Positions 1-7,619 are shown, counted from the stretch's first letter. The stretch is 8,042 nucleotides of DNA from Thermodesulfovibrionales bacterium (GCA_022013235.1 JAKLQR010000234.1:1-8042), one strand, 5' to 3'. The notes: a model not told the origin generated them from the letters alone. A program made the numbers and translations.

Positions 1-121
1 GCCAGAACAAAAGAGGCAACCATGAATGCTGTCAAACATTTATAATTTCCCACTCATTGTTATGCAATTTTCACTTGTCTGTAGCCTTATAATATCACCA
101 TACGCAATTTCATCTGCTTCA
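1..121. other. Noncoding tail after the last glycosyltransferase
   Basis: No terminator-like hairpin with a U tract follows the glycosyltransferase stop on the minus strand. A minus-strand frame opens at ATG 39 and runs off the window edge after 13 codons (MFDSIHGCLFCSG), without a Shine-Dalgarno sequence. It is too short to call a gene. Two similar stretches, TATGCAATTTTCA (61-73) and TACGCAATTTCA (101-112), form an imperfect direct repeat. Confidence 0.35.
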
Positions 122-1237
122 TTAAGTCGACAAGCTTTCCAAGAGCTGTTCCAATTCGTTTCTAGCCAAATTAATTAATTGTCTAGCCCGGAATGCCGCA
201 AAGCGGGATGATTCCCATAGTTTCTCTCGATTTGAAGCCCACTCCATCAGGATGGGTAGGGCATGTCCCGAAAAGTCTTTATCCTTCCCAATGCAAATAC
301 CGCCGTTTACATCCAAATCAGACGGAATGCAACCTCTCGCGAAGGCAACAAATGGTATTCCATTTTTAAGCGCTTCAAACATAACAAGAGGCTGGGCTTC
401 ATTTTTGTATATTGTTGGAAACAAAAAGACATCTATATCTTCAAAAAACATTTCTTTTTCTTTGCCGAACACCGGGCCTCTATATTGCAGAAGGTCTCCA
501 AATTCCAAGCGCGCGTTTTCGATAGCACGCCTTTCAATCTCCGATGTTGCAGGACCTGCTAAGATTAATTTCGATGCTATATTCTCGGCTAGTAGTTTTC
601 GAAAAGTCTCAATAACAATCAACAAACCCTTCTCAATTGTCAAGTTGCTGAGATGTCCAATGGTCAAATACTCACTCTGGCGACGGCGCGAGATCGACGG
701 TGGTGGGAAGAATACCGCGTTAGAGAGCTTGATAACATTTTCGGCTCTGGGATAAACGTAGCAAAACTCTCGGCGCATGTTGTCACACAAAACGATATGT
801 GTTGCCCTTTTACTAACTAAACTGACCAGAAGTTTCATTCTCCAGTCTTTCCGCGCTATGTATGCCCATGAATGATGATGCAAAAAGATATTAAACCCAA
901 ACAGCTTAGCCAAATTAGAGAGTAACAGCGTATAATACATTCCCAAACCAGCGTCCACTGGCATGTAAAGACGTTTAGCGGGTTTTGCGGAGACCCTTAC
1001 AATTGATAAAACGCCAACGAAAATCTTTATTGCCTTACGAATAGTAAAAGAATGTCCCTGCTTGCCCGGGGAAGAGAGATTCACGAATTTTGTATTGCAG
1101 CACACCTTTATTCTGTTTAGAACAGCTTGGGTTACCATAGGCATGCCTTGAACTGGCGGAGGGAGTACTCCGATTACCAAGACAGTAGTTAAGCCCCTTT
1201 CGGAAAAGCCTAAGTTTCGGCAAAAAGTCATCGTCAT
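122..1237 (-). CDS. GT4-family glycosyltransferase (surface polysaccharide)
   Basis: This is a 371-residue GT-B fold glycosyltransferase, predicted to move a sugar from a nucleotide sugar onto a lipid-linked glycan at the inner face of the cytoplasmic membrane. Visible signs are a glycine/proline-rich N-terminal loop VIGVLPPPVQGM (about 21-32), the acceptor-domain stretch FLHHHSWAY (118-126), the donor-domain phosphate loop GHLSNLTIEKG (194-204), and the GT4 E-x7-E signature as E280 and E288 in EAQPLVMFEALKNGIP. Length is normal for the family. The start is uncertain: ATGs at 1237 and 1231 both lack a Shine-Dalgarno sequence, and the first 16 or so residues look unlike the family, where the first beta strand (TTVLVIG) usually comes within a few residues of the start. 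An overlapping frame opens with ATG at 1271 (MAETNCLFLTVNDDD) and could mean a frameshift near the N-terminus. Stop is TAA. The donor and acceptor sugars cannot be read from sequence. Confidence 0.88.
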   Translation of the reverse strand: MTMTFCRNLGFSERGLTTVLVIGVLPPPVQGMPMVTQAVLNRIKVCCNTKFVNLSSPGKQGHSFTIRKAIKIFVGVLSIVRVSAKPAKRLYMPVDAGLGMYYTLLLSNLAKLFGFNIFLHHHSWAYIARKDWRMKLLVSLVSKRATHIVLCDNMRREFCYVYPRAENVIKLSNAVFFPPPSISRRRQSEYLTIGHLSNLTIEKGLLIVIETFRKLLAENIASKLILAGPATSEIERRAIENARLEFGDLLQYRGPVFGKEKEMFFEDIDVFLFPTIYKNEAQPLVMFEALKNGIPFVAFARGCIPSDLDVNGGICIGKDKDFSGHALPILMEWASNREKLWESSRFAAFRARQLINLARNELEQLLESLST

Positions 1238-1442
1238 TCACAGTAAGGAATAGACAATTGGTTTCCGCCATTAAATCAGTACAAATATGCTGTTGTTGAT
1301 ATGTTCATCAGATGTCCCCATCTTATGATATCTATTGTCCTTCGACTGGAACACACACTGCTGGTCCAATGCCTTTGCGTCGCATTGTCCTTTTCATCTG
1401 ACAATAAACCTGATGTATTTCTACCGCACTTTATCAAAGGTG
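1238..1442. other. Noncoding gap between glycosyltransferase and epimerase relic
   Basis: I see no gene, RNA or clear promoter here. On the minus strand this stretch should hold the 5' region of the downstream GT4 gene, but I find no convincing -35/-10 pair and no Shine-Dalgarno sequence before its start. The 9-mer AAGGACAAT occurs twice on the minus strand about 48 bases apart. Part of the stretch may be unrecognisable remains of the epimerase gene upstream. Confidence 0.5.
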
Positions 1443-1687
1443 CATTCAAGCTAAGTGCCTGATTACGTGAGTCATATTAAGCTGATTAGCGATCGGAGAT
1501 CGGCCCACATCATCCTTGCTCCTGATATCGCCCTTCATGGCCTCGACCTCCGAGGTGGAATAAGGGGTGCCATTTCCGGCTGAAAAATCATCAAGAACCT
1601 ACGCCCTCATCCCCGAGCGAGCAATTTTGAAACCAGGTTCTATCCAATAAAACCCAGGCCGCCGGTAACCAGAACAGACTTCTGCAT
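1443..1687 (-). pseudogene. Truncated, frameshifted NAD-dependent sugar epimerase/dehydratase remnant
   Basis: Starting at ATG 1687 the minus strand reads MQKSVLVTGGLGFIG, the N-terminal Rossmann dinucleotide-binding motif (GxxGxxG) of extended short-chain dehydrogenases such as UDP-glucose 4-epimerase. A good ribosome binding site GGAGG lies 8 bases upstream (1696-1700). Codon 16, normally Ser in the FIGS motif, is TAG (1640-1642). The same frame then resumes family-like sequence NLVSKLLARG and hits TGA at 1607-1609. A net one-base loss around 1599-1612 moves the homology into another frame, which reads VLDDFSAGN, the end of the second beta strand with the usual acidic pair, then EVEAMKGDIRSKDDV (about 1506-1550), matching the family's usual GDIRD segment. 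THVIRHLA near 1449-1472 may be the degraded VxHLAA motif. Nothing recognisable follows, so most of the roughly 300-residue enzyme is gone. It begins 17 bases after the methyltransferase stop, as a former operon member. TAG ends two intact neighbours, so recoding is unlikely. Confidence 0.85.
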
Positions 1688-1695
1688 CCATTGTG

Positions 1696-1700
1696 CCTCC
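1696..1700 (-). promoter_or_regulatory. Ribosome binding site of the dead epimerase gene
   Basis: GGAGG on the minus strand lies 8 bases before ATG 1687. It is among the best Shine-Dalgarno sequences in the window and supports 1687, rather than the out-of-frame ATG at 1691, as the original start. Confidence 0.65.
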
Positions 1701-1704
1701 CCTG

Positions 1705-2370
1705 TCAGTTTTTCATGACTACCTCCGCATGGAAACTGGTATGTTTCAAAGCAGGCGGTAAAGGCATCAGCCTGTCTTTCATATACCGCGAACCGAAGAC
1801 GATCTCGCCCAGATCAAGGCCATGCCTCTTCACTAACTGTCGCAGTGTCCTCGGACACAGCCAACAGGTATGCTCTGGATTGTTGGCGACTTCTTTTTCG
1901 AGGACCGCTTTGGTTATATTTTTCCAATACCACGGATTTGGAGTTGAAATAAGCAACTTGCTGCTCCTTCCCATATGGCGCTTGCAACTCTCCAGAAACC
2001 CATGGAAGTTCTCTAAATGTTCAATAAGGTCGCCTGCCACGATGACATCAAAGGTCCGCCCAAGGTCAAAGCATTGGGCGTCGGCCATAATGACGTTAAA
2101 GCCCTGCCATCTCAGATATCTGACACCTTTTTCGTAAAGATCAATGCCTACGACACTAGCGGCTATTTTTAGTATGGCTTTATGTAGCCAGTATTTACTT
2201 TTGTAGTTTAATGGATTGTGTTGAACGCAACCGAGGTCCAATACATTTTTGTTACGACAATATTTCACCACAAATTTGATCTTGTGATCATCAAACGCGA
2301 TCAAGTCCGAGGAGTCCTTTTCGTCGGAGGCTCCCCGCATTCCTAAAAGCCATTGTTTTTCCTGATTCAT
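1705..2370 (-). CDS. Class I SAM-dependent methyltransferase (Methyltransf_11/23-like)
   Basis: This 221-residue soluble enzyme has the Rossmann-like SAM-binding fold. Motif I is VLDLGC (43-48), the acidic end of strand 2 is VVGIDLYEKG (73-82), ADAQCFDLG (96-104) matches motif II, and DVIVAGDLIEHLENFHGFL (108-126) is the typical post-motif helix with the IEHL signature. ISTPNPWYW (141-149) follows. The part after about 150, with HTCWLCPRTL (167-176), resembles the C-terminus of methyltransferases found in polysaccharide clusters. The sequence does not fix the substrate; O- or N-methylation of a sugar in the repeat unit is the natural inference. The start ATG 2370 has AAAGG 9 bases upstream, with a second AAAGG abutting the ATG. 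It lies 46 bases after the upstream GT4 gene and 17 bases before the epimerase relic, so all three probably shared a transcript. Stop is TGA. Confidence 0.88.
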   Translation of the reverse strand: MNQEKQWLLGMRGASDEKDSSDLIAFDDHKIKFVVKYCRNKNVLDLGCVQHNPLNYKSKYWLHKAILKIAASVVGIDLYEKGVRYLRWQGFNVIMADAQCFDLGRTFDVIVAGDLIEHLENFHGFLESCKRHMGRSSKLLISTPNPWYWKNITKAVLEKEVANNPEHTCWLCPRTLRQLVKRHGLDLGEIVFGSRYMKDRLMPLPPALKHTSFHAEVVMKN

Positions 2371-2416
2371 CCTTTGACGCCTTTGACCACGCTACTGTAA
2401 TCTGCTTGTTTCACAG

Positions 2417-3571
2417 CTACCTTCTTCCCGGGCGGCTTTGCATTATTTCCTCAATCGCCGTCTCAAAGTCTTCCGCCCACCGCTCCGGCGTGTGCCCAGC
2501 AATCTTTTGGGCAGAAATGGCCCCCATTTTATCCCTGAGCGCTGGATCAACGGCCAGCCTTTCCATCCTCTCTGAAAGGGCCTTGCTATCTCCCGGCGGC
2601 ACGATATAGCCATTCACGCCATCTTCCACCCGCACTCTAATTTCCCCGGCAGCACTGGTGCTGATGATCGGCAAGGAACAGGCCATGGCCTCATCCACCA
2701 CCAAGCCATAAGGATCTCCCAGAGTAGGAAATACAAAAATGTCGGCAGCAGCATAAAAACGGGGCAATTCGGGTTTTTGGTGAAAACCTGTAAAAGTCAC
2801 ATTTTGGATGGACTCTATTTCGCATTTCTTTTCAAGCAGTGCATCATCGTCTCCATCGCCTACCAGCAAGAGGCTTATTTCTTGATCAAGTCGTTTTTGT
2901 AAGTCGCGAAAGGCATCCAAAAGATAATTGACTCCCTTGCCCCACCAAAGCCGACCAACGTAGATGAAGGTAACACCGCTCAGGCCCAATTGACTGCGAA
3001 GCTGACCACGCTGAGCCCCGGCCGCCTCACGCTCCTTCTGGAAATGTGCCACGTCTACACTGTGAGCCACATAAAGGATCTTCTTATCAGCGACACCATA
3101 CTTACGCGTAAAGGCGCGTCCATCTTTCCCCACAGTGATGATTCCGTCTGCTAAAGGAAAAATCTTTCTCTTTAACCATTCCTTCCACCAGCGCCGTTTT
3201 ACCCATCGGTCAAAGGTTACTTCAACCCAAAATCCTGTGCGCACCCCCCGCCAGTGGGCGATCAGCCATCCGAGAACAAAGGAGGCTTCAGCATAAAGAC
3301 TCACGAGAACGTCTGGGCGGCGATCTGTCAGCAAAGGAAGCGGGAAATGAAGGTTCTGGCCTCCGATCTTTACGGTTGGCATAAACCGATAGCGAAACCG
3401 CCACGTCGATGGCTCCACGTCCCAGCTTCGCTCGGGGTGTGTGACATCGTTAAACCACGCCTCGAAATCCAAGTTTCCTCTGTCTGAAAGGGCGTTGAAC
3501 CGATCTACCATGTAAGGAGCAGGGATATTGTTCCAGTAAACGACTCGGGGGGTTTTGTTTCTTGCAGGCAT
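2417..3571 (-). CDS. GT4-family glycosyltransferase
   Basis: This is a 384-residue GT-B retaining glycosyltransferase, expected at the inner membrane face, adding a sugar to the growing lipid-linked repeat unit. The N-terminal domain begins RVVYWNNIPAPYMVDRFNAL (9-28), a pattern common in GT4 enzymes of polysaccharide loci. The donor domain starts near 200 with FIYVGRLWWGKGVNYLLDAF (202-221), which carries the phosphate-binding GR...KG loop, and continues with LLLVGDGDD (234-242), VTFTGFHQKPELPRFYAAADIFVFPT (258-283) and DPYGLVVDEAMACSLPII (286-303). The usual E-x7-E signature appears as D286-x7-E294, a tolerated variant at the first position. The start ATG 3571 has a weak GGAAA 7 bases upstream. 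Stop is TAG. By a hand count of a 60-base sample (2581-2640) it is 57% G+C, against 42% in similar samples of the polymerase (4501-4560) and the other GT4 gene (541-600), which suggests separate acquisition. Confidence 0.92.
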   Translation of the reverse strand: MPARNKTPRVVYWNNIPAPYMVDRFNALSDRGNLDFEAWFNDVTHPERSWDVEPSTWRFRYRFMPTVKIGGQNLHFPLPLLTDRRPDVLVSLYAEASFVLGWLIAHWRGVRTGFWVEVTFDRWVKRRWWKEWLKRKIFPLADGIITVGKDGRAFTRKYGVADKKILYVAHSVDVAHFQKEREAAGAQRGQLRSQLGLSGVTFIYVGRLWWGKGVNYLLDAFRDLQKRLDQEISLLLVGDGDDDALLEKKCEIESIQNVTFTGFHQKPELPRFYAAADIFVFPTLGDPYGLVVDEAMACSLPIISTSAAGEIRVRVEDGVNGYIVPPGDSKALSERMERLAVDPALRDKMGAISAQKIAGHTPERWAEDFETAIEEIMQSRPGRR

Positions 3572-3867
3572 GATACTGTTTCCAGGGTGTCAGCCCGACG
3601 TCACATCAGTACATAGGGAGGGCATCCTTTTTATAGTTTCCCTCCTTATTTTCTTGTTTGAACGCCTAACCGCCTCTTCCTTAACGTTTCGACCTCGGTA
3701 CAGGGCCGAGGTGATTCTTTTTCATTGGACCAACTTGAGCATCTCACATTACTTGATGGAACCACGCGGATCGTTGAAGCGGACAGTGATGGGCTCCTTT
3801 CGCTCCAGTGGTGGAGTATCCCTAACAATCGAGCATTAATTGCAAAGGTCCAGCCTCGAATTACCGC
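3572..3867. other. 296-base gap between polymerase and glycosyltransferase, with relic-like frame
   Basis: No intact gene is visible. On the minus strand the frame from 3835 to the TAA at 3749-3751 reads a protein-like tail ending EPITVRFNDPRGSIK, with an in-frame stop just upstream (3836-3838) and no start codon, so it could be the C-terminus of a deleted gene. The gap also holds a perfect 7-bp hairpin (3692-3712) and a 6-bp GGAGGG/CCCTCC inverted repeat around 3617-3645. This is the only large gap in the otherwise tight FkbM-wzx-wzy-GT order, and it coincides with the rise in G+C at the next gene. Confidence 0.45.
3692..3712. repeat. Perfect 7-bp inverted repeat (hairpin), possible terminator
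   Basis: ACCTCGG (3692-3698) and CCGAGGT (3706-3712) form a perfect GC-rich stem with a 7-base loop. On the plus strand it is followed by GATTCTTTTT, which makes it terminator-like for plus-strand transcription. On the coding (minus) strand the same bases form an A-rich run before the stem, with no U tract after it. It may be a weak antisense terminator or a structured spacer. It is not a standard terminator for the polymerase transcript. Confidence 0.45.
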
Positions 3868-5415
3868 CTACTGGTGATTCTTTTCAATAACGTTTGTGGT
3901 ACGGATTATAGAATGTTTGTTCACAGAGGACCGTGGTGAGTTCTCAGACGATGTTATTCTCCCAAGAGGCAACCGTCGTTTTTTGGTCATTAGGAGCATA
4001 AACAATAGGATTGGAACAAAATAGGCAAACGCACTCATCAAGGACCCTCTAAGTATGAAAATTTGGTAGCCAGCAAAAACCGGAATCAAAACATTCAGTA
4101 GCCTCACGTCGAACTGAGGGCATTGTAGATACCATTTTTCAAATCTGTAGGTGAAGAATCCATATACACCAAAAACAATGAAAATTCCGAGCAGCCCACC
4201 GTCCAAATAGGCCTCTGCCCATAGCGGGAGCGACAGATTCGTATACTCGTAACCCCGATCCTCAGCCACGAGTTGGCCAGAGGCAATTGGCTTATCAATC
4301 CACATACTGCGCGGGATCCAAAAGAACATTGTACCGATTATCTGCTGCCCACGAGTCTTACCATGTTTTTCGACGTACTCCACCGTATTTACTATTTGTT
4401 GGAACGAATCATAATCTCCCTTTTTGACCAACTGCTCGGAGATGGTTTTAGAGCTGATTAAGGAGCGGATATCGGGCGAAACCGTATTGCGAAAAAGGTC
4501 GGCAAAAGGAAAGACAAATATGAAACTCAAAATTATCAACGTGGCCCAGAGCCCGAAAGACCTCTGTCGATGCCAGCGCAAGCTCACAAAAACGAAGCTA
4601 AACACGATAGTCCCTATCCAATATCTTGCGGAATTTACTGGATTATTTACCAGTAGATTGAATACTATAAGTATCAAGAATAATGCCTTAGATAATGTAT
4701 TGAAATGAGGATAGTGGAAGCCTTTTCGTTTGTTGCTTTGCCATAGGGACCACAGAAAGAGCAGCCCCACAAATACGGGCACTCTAAACAAAGCCGACAC
4801 CATTTGAAATTTAGCTTGACTATCCCCTTGTGCAAAATCCATTAGTGCAATAAATCGTTGGTGGCGAGGAAGCAAAATAGTTACCAAGCCGCCCAACTGT
4901 ATTATGAGCAGAGTTGTAATTACCACCGCTACTATGCTAAAAAAAAGAGTTCTAGTCGAGTCTATTATACGTGGTGCATTTGATTTCCTAATGAACGCAA
5001 ATGAATCCGCGAATTTGGAGCTAGCTAACGATTTGCCTATTTCATATGAAAATAGGCCTACGAAAATCGCAAGAAATGCAAGCATGATTGGTCCCGTCAT
5101 ATAATGCTCTTCCCATGAAAATTGCCGGGCGGTTAATTGTAGTGTTGGTACAAGACCAAGAAAGATGTATACATATATCCAGAAGGTCATGCTGAGCATT
5201 CGCTTTTCACCACGGACAGTAAACATTCCAAGACGAATGCTACTGTATAAAATAACGCCCCAAGCCATAATTAACCCCATCCCAAAATTGATCGTTTCCA
5301 GCTCAGCAATCAGAGAGATAGGGAGCAAACAGCCCAGGAAAAATACAATTTGCATTCCCCAGAACAGTCTCGATAGCACCTTTGGTTTACGGTAAGGATA
5401 GGTTCGTTGTGTCAT
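3868..5415 (-). CDS. wzy: O-antigen/oligosaccharide repeat-unit polymerase, Wzy-like
   Basis: This 515-residue polytopic membrane protein should polymerise undecaprenyl-linked repeat units at the periplasmic face of the inner membrane. Many hydrophobic segments are visible, among them about 16-36, 42-60, 76-93, 108-124, 156-182, 206-225, 242-257, 263-280, 287-305, 407-422 and 442-475. Between about 306 and 400 lies a large hydrophilic loop, usual for Wzy proteins, holding the most family-like motifs: KKGDYDSFQQIVNTVEYV (331-348), GTMFFWIPRSMWIDKP (361-376) and NLSLPLWAEAYLDGGLLG (393-410). This arrangement matches the oligosaccharide repeat unit polymerase group. A serine- and arginine-rich cytoplasmic tail of about 38 residues (478-515) follows the last membrane segment. 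The start ATG (5413-5415) overlaps the wzx stop in TGATG, and I see no ribosome binding site of its own, which suggests translational coupling. Stop is TAG. Polymer linkage cannot be inferred. Confidence 0.8.
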   Translation of the reverse strand: MTQRTYPYRKPKVLSRLFWGMQIVFFLGCLLPISLIAELETINFGMGLIMAWGVILYSSIRLGMFTVRGEKRMLSMTFWIYVYIFLGLVPTLQLTARQFSWEEHYMTGPIMLAFLAIFVGLFSYEIGKSLASSKFADSFAFIRKSNAPRIIDSTRTLFFSIVAVVITTLLIIQLGGLVTILLPRHQRFIALMDFAQGDSQAKFQMVSALFRVPVFVGLLFLWSLWQSNKRKGFHYPHFNTLSKALFLILIVFNLLVNNPVNSARYWIGTIVFSFVFVSLRWHRQRSFGLWATLIILSFIFVFPFADLFRNTVSPDIRSLISSKTISEQLVKKGDYDSFQQIVNTVEYVEKHGKTRGQQIIGTMFFWIPRSMWIDKPIASGQLVAEDRGYEYTNLSLPLWAEAYLDGGLLGIFIVFGVYGFFTYRFEKWYLQCPQFDVRLLNVLIPVFAGYQIFILRGSLMSAFAYFVPILLFMLLMTKKRRLPLGRITSSENSPRSSVNKHSIIRTTNVIEKNHQ

Positions 5416-5417
5416 CA
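5413..5417 (-). promoter_or_regulatory. TGATG stop-start overlap coupling wzx to wzy
   Basis: On the minus strand the flippase stop TGA (5415-5417) shares one base with the polymerase start ATG (5413-5415). The bases before it, CTTTTTAAAGTAATTTCC, hold no clear Shine-Dalgarno sequence, so wzy is probably translated by termination-reinitiation and held in step with wzx. Confidence 0.7.
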
Positions 5418-6689
5418 GGAAATTACTTTAAAAAGTACCCCTGCAACGATTAAAGACAGAAAGTAGCCAAGAACTACGGCTCCCGCCAGGCCTATCAAGT
5501 TATAAGTGCTAATAAGCACGGGGACAAAAACGAAAAGGAATGGGTACATAGCGATTTCCGCCCAGGTTGAAACTTCTGGTCTGCCCAAACCTCGCATTCC
5601 CTCCACAAGGATTTGCCGCAAGGATTCGAAGTAAGCACTCAAAAGCAGCAGGCGGGCGATTGGAATTGACTCTGAAAATTCTTTTCCGAAAAAAAAGGGG
5701 ACCAAGATTGGCATTAAGGCTATGAGTATCAGGACGACAATGCCATTCAAAATAGACACGCCAACGAAAAAACGCCAGATCAAACGCTTCCCAGTTCCGG
5801 TATTTCCCTCTGCTGCCACCGAAGGATAAGCTACCATGCCTACGCTCTGAGCGATAAAACGGACAAGATTGGTGAATGCCTGTCCCACCACGTAAATGCC
5901 TAATGCCACAGGCGAGATAAATAGACCGGCAATCAATTGGTCCAGTCTAAAATTCTGCAAGGGTGATGCAGTTCCCAGAAGTCCCTTTAATCCGAACTTA
6001 AGCATCTGCGAAAAAGAGGACGAATTTATAGCCGCACTCTCCTCGCGCAGTCCTTGGGCTTTCGTTAGTGAAAATTTGAGCGTCAAGAATCCAACCATAA
6101 TATTGACACCGACCCACGTTACTGCAATTGTGGGTAATGACGCAACCTGGATCAGAAAGATCAATAGAACGCCGGCAGCGTAAAGTGTTGCAGGCATCAG
6201 CCGCATGACATTAAATAGCCTATATGTTCTGCATCCCTGCAGAATTGCCAAGCCATACTGCTGAACCAGCACGCCGGGAATGACAGCAAGCGTCAAGTAG
6301 CCTGCCAACGCGACCTCTTTTGGCTCGTGATGAACGTACAGGGTTACGATCATAATGTGAATCATAACAAGGACTAACGCCTGGCCGAAGAAAGCAATCT
6401 TAAGCGGGTTATAGACCTCAGCTGCTCGCTTATTATCTTTTGCGATAAAATAAGTTGCAGCCTGGGGAAGCCCCAGGGTACCTAACTGGGAAAGTATGGC
6501 AGGAAAGACCATAAGAAGCGCCAAATAACCTCGCCTTTCCAGACCTAAAGCTCGCGCCACCAGGATACCGCTGATAATCAATACTGCCTGCCCGGCAATA
6601 CCCGTTACCACGGACTCAAATGTCGCCCGGAGAATTGGAATATTAATACCGGATTGGAATGTCGCAGGAATTTTTAGGTTCAATTTCAT
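5415..6689 (-). CDS. wzx: Wzx-like lipid-linked oligosaccharide flippase (MOP superfamily)
   Basis: This 424-residue polytopic membrane protein is predicted to flip the lipid-linked repeat unit from the cytoplasmic to the periplasmic side. The N-terminal half opens with an amphipathic segment and ATFESVVTGIAGQAVLIISG (22-41), then ARALGLERRGYLALL (45-59), an arrangement shared by Wzx and oligosaccharide flippases. The start of the C-terminal half, NFRLDQLIAGLFI (246-258) followed by SPVALGIYVVGQAF (259-272), is the second characteristic stretch, with a membrane-embedded Arg-Asp pair (R248, D250). About twelve hydrophobic segments are visible, and length is normal for the family. It begins 18 bases after the FkbM stop and overlaps wzy by one base. 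There is no good Shine-Dalgarno sequence before ATG 6689, so the start rests on the frame and on family-like N-terminal length. Stop is TGA. Confidence 0.9.
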   Translation of the reverse strand: MKLNLKIPATFQSGINIPILRATFESVVTGIAGQAVLIISGILVARALGLERRGYLALLMVFPAILSQLGTLGLPQAATYFIAKDNKRAAEVYNPLKIAFFGQALVLVMIHIMIVTLYVHHEPKEVALAGYLTLAVIPGVLVQQYGLAILQGCRTYRLFNVMRLMPATLYAAGVLLIFLIQVASLPTIAVTWVGVNIMVGFLTLKFSLTKAQGLREESAAINSSSFSQMLKFGLKGLLGTASPLQNFRLDQLIAGLFISPVALGIYVVGQAFTNLVRFIAQSVGMVAYPSVAAEGNTGTGKRLIWRFFVGVSILNGIVVLILIALMPILVPFFFGKEFSESIPIARLLLLSAYFESLRQILVEGMRGLGRPEVSTWAEIAMYPFLFVFVPVLISTYNLIGLAGAVVLGYFLSLIVAGVLFKVIS

Positions 6690-6707
6690 GTTAAATTTGG
6701 CTCAGGG

Positions 6708-7619
6708 TCATACCATGCGGCCCAACACCGAAAATTTAGGCGCTCCAGCACATTCCATCGCTGTCTGCTCTGGATAGCGCACAAAAACCGTGTTTTGCGA
6801 CGCGGTATTTATTCCTTTGAGGCCCACCATTTTTCGTTCAAAAGGAAGATACCTTACAGGAGTGAACCCATAGCTTATGATCTTTTGGTAAACCTCTATG
6901 TCACTGTGGCCATATTTTATACCTAATCCGTTCAGTTCGACGATAATAGCTTTTAAATCAGATGATTGAAGTGTACGGTGGGCGCCTTCGATAACATAAA
7001 ACTCAAAACCTTCTACATCTATTTTTATTAACTTGGGTACAGCATTGCCAACAAGCCTATCAACAGTGTCTACTTTGCACTCAATCGTACTGCCTTCATC
7101 AGCGTTTTCTTCAACCACATGGTTACCGCTATCCGAGGATGAATTGAAACTTACCATGCCTCTTTTATCCGCCACCCCAATGTTTCTCGCATCAACAATG
7201 CTTGAAACCCCGTTCAATAGGATGTTTTCCATAAGCACACTAAAGGTAATGGGAATGGGTTCAACAGCCATAGTTCGCGCACCGACGGACGACGCAGCCA
7301 GGATTGTGTAAGAGCCAATATTCGCTCCAATGTCCAGAAATAAGTCATCTTTCCGCAAAAAATGTAAAAGAAAGGCCATTTCTTCAAATTCCTGGAGACC
7401 ACAGTAAATATTCTGGGTGGCGCCTGTCATACCCGGTTTCACAAGAAGTCTGGCGCTATTAACAAAATTTACAGCGACTGGTCCAGGAACAAGCCTGCTG
7501 CCAAGCTGCCATAAAAACCAACGCTTTAATGCTGATAGCCTTCTATTGACATTCAACGGATGACGCCAGATGAACCTCAATGTTCTGATAAGTAACAGAA
7601 AATGCGTAAGTGGGTTCAT
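6708..7619 (-). CDS. FkbM-family SAM-dependent methyltransferase
   Basis: This 303-residue methyltransferase of the FkbM family usually O-methylates sugars in polysaccharide clusters. SAM-binding motif I is DLFLDIGANIGSYTILAA (92-109), the acidic loop after strand 2 is AVEPIPITF (118-126), and the family hallmark KLIKIDVEGFEFYVIEGA (196-213) is intact, followed by IIVELN (225-230) and NTVFVR (276-281). The N-terminal 90 residues, including LPGP-like LVPGPVAVNFVNSARLLVKPGMTGATQNIYCG (positions 43-74, given here in parts: LVPGPVAVNF, ARLLVKPGMTG, NIYCG), are the extension often found in this family, which supports the upstream start at 7619. The ATG has only a pyrimidine-rich CTTTCTTC before it and no Shine-Dalgarno sequence. 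It is the first gene of the visible operon, with the flippase 18 bases downstream. Stop is TGA. Which sugar or hydroxyl is methylated is unknown. Confidence 0.92.
   Translation of the reverse strand: MNPLTHFLLLIRTLRFIWRHPLNVNRRLSALKRWFLWQLGSRLVPGPVAVNFVNSARLLVKPGMTGATQNIYCGLQEFEEMAFLLHFLRKDDLFLDIGANIGSYTILAASSVGARTMAVEPIPITFSVLMENILLNGVSSIVDARNIGVADKRGMVSFNSSSDSGNHVVEENADEGSTIECKVDTVDRLVGNAVPKLIKIDVEGFEFYVIEGAHRTLQSSDLKAIIVELNGLGIKYGHSDIEVYQKIISYGFTPVRYLPFERKMVGLKGINTASQNTVFVRYPEQTAMECAGAPKFSVLGRMV

Noticed and set aside
1..39. Minus-strand frame from ATG 39 to the edge as a partial gene.
   Set aside because: There are only 13 codons, with no ribosome binding site and no recognisable sequence.
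61..112. Imperfect direct repeat of GCAATTT-containing stretches downstream of the last gene.
   Set aside because: It is short, A+T-rich and not extended. It is likely chance.
252..755. Long plus-strand open frame opposite the distal glycosyltransferase, and similar plus-strand frames across the window.
   Set aside because: They are antisense shadows of well-supported minus-strand genes and show no recognisable domain.
1600..1642. TAG in the epimerase relic read as a recoded sense codon (pyrrolysine-like).
   Set aside because: TAG is the normal stop of two intact neighbours (2417-2419 and 3868-3870), and a frameshift further along shows the gene is broken anyway.
3692..3722. The hairpin considered as the terminator of the wzy transcript.
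   Set aside because: The T tract follows the stem only on the plus strand. In the direction of wzy transcription there is no U tract after the stem.
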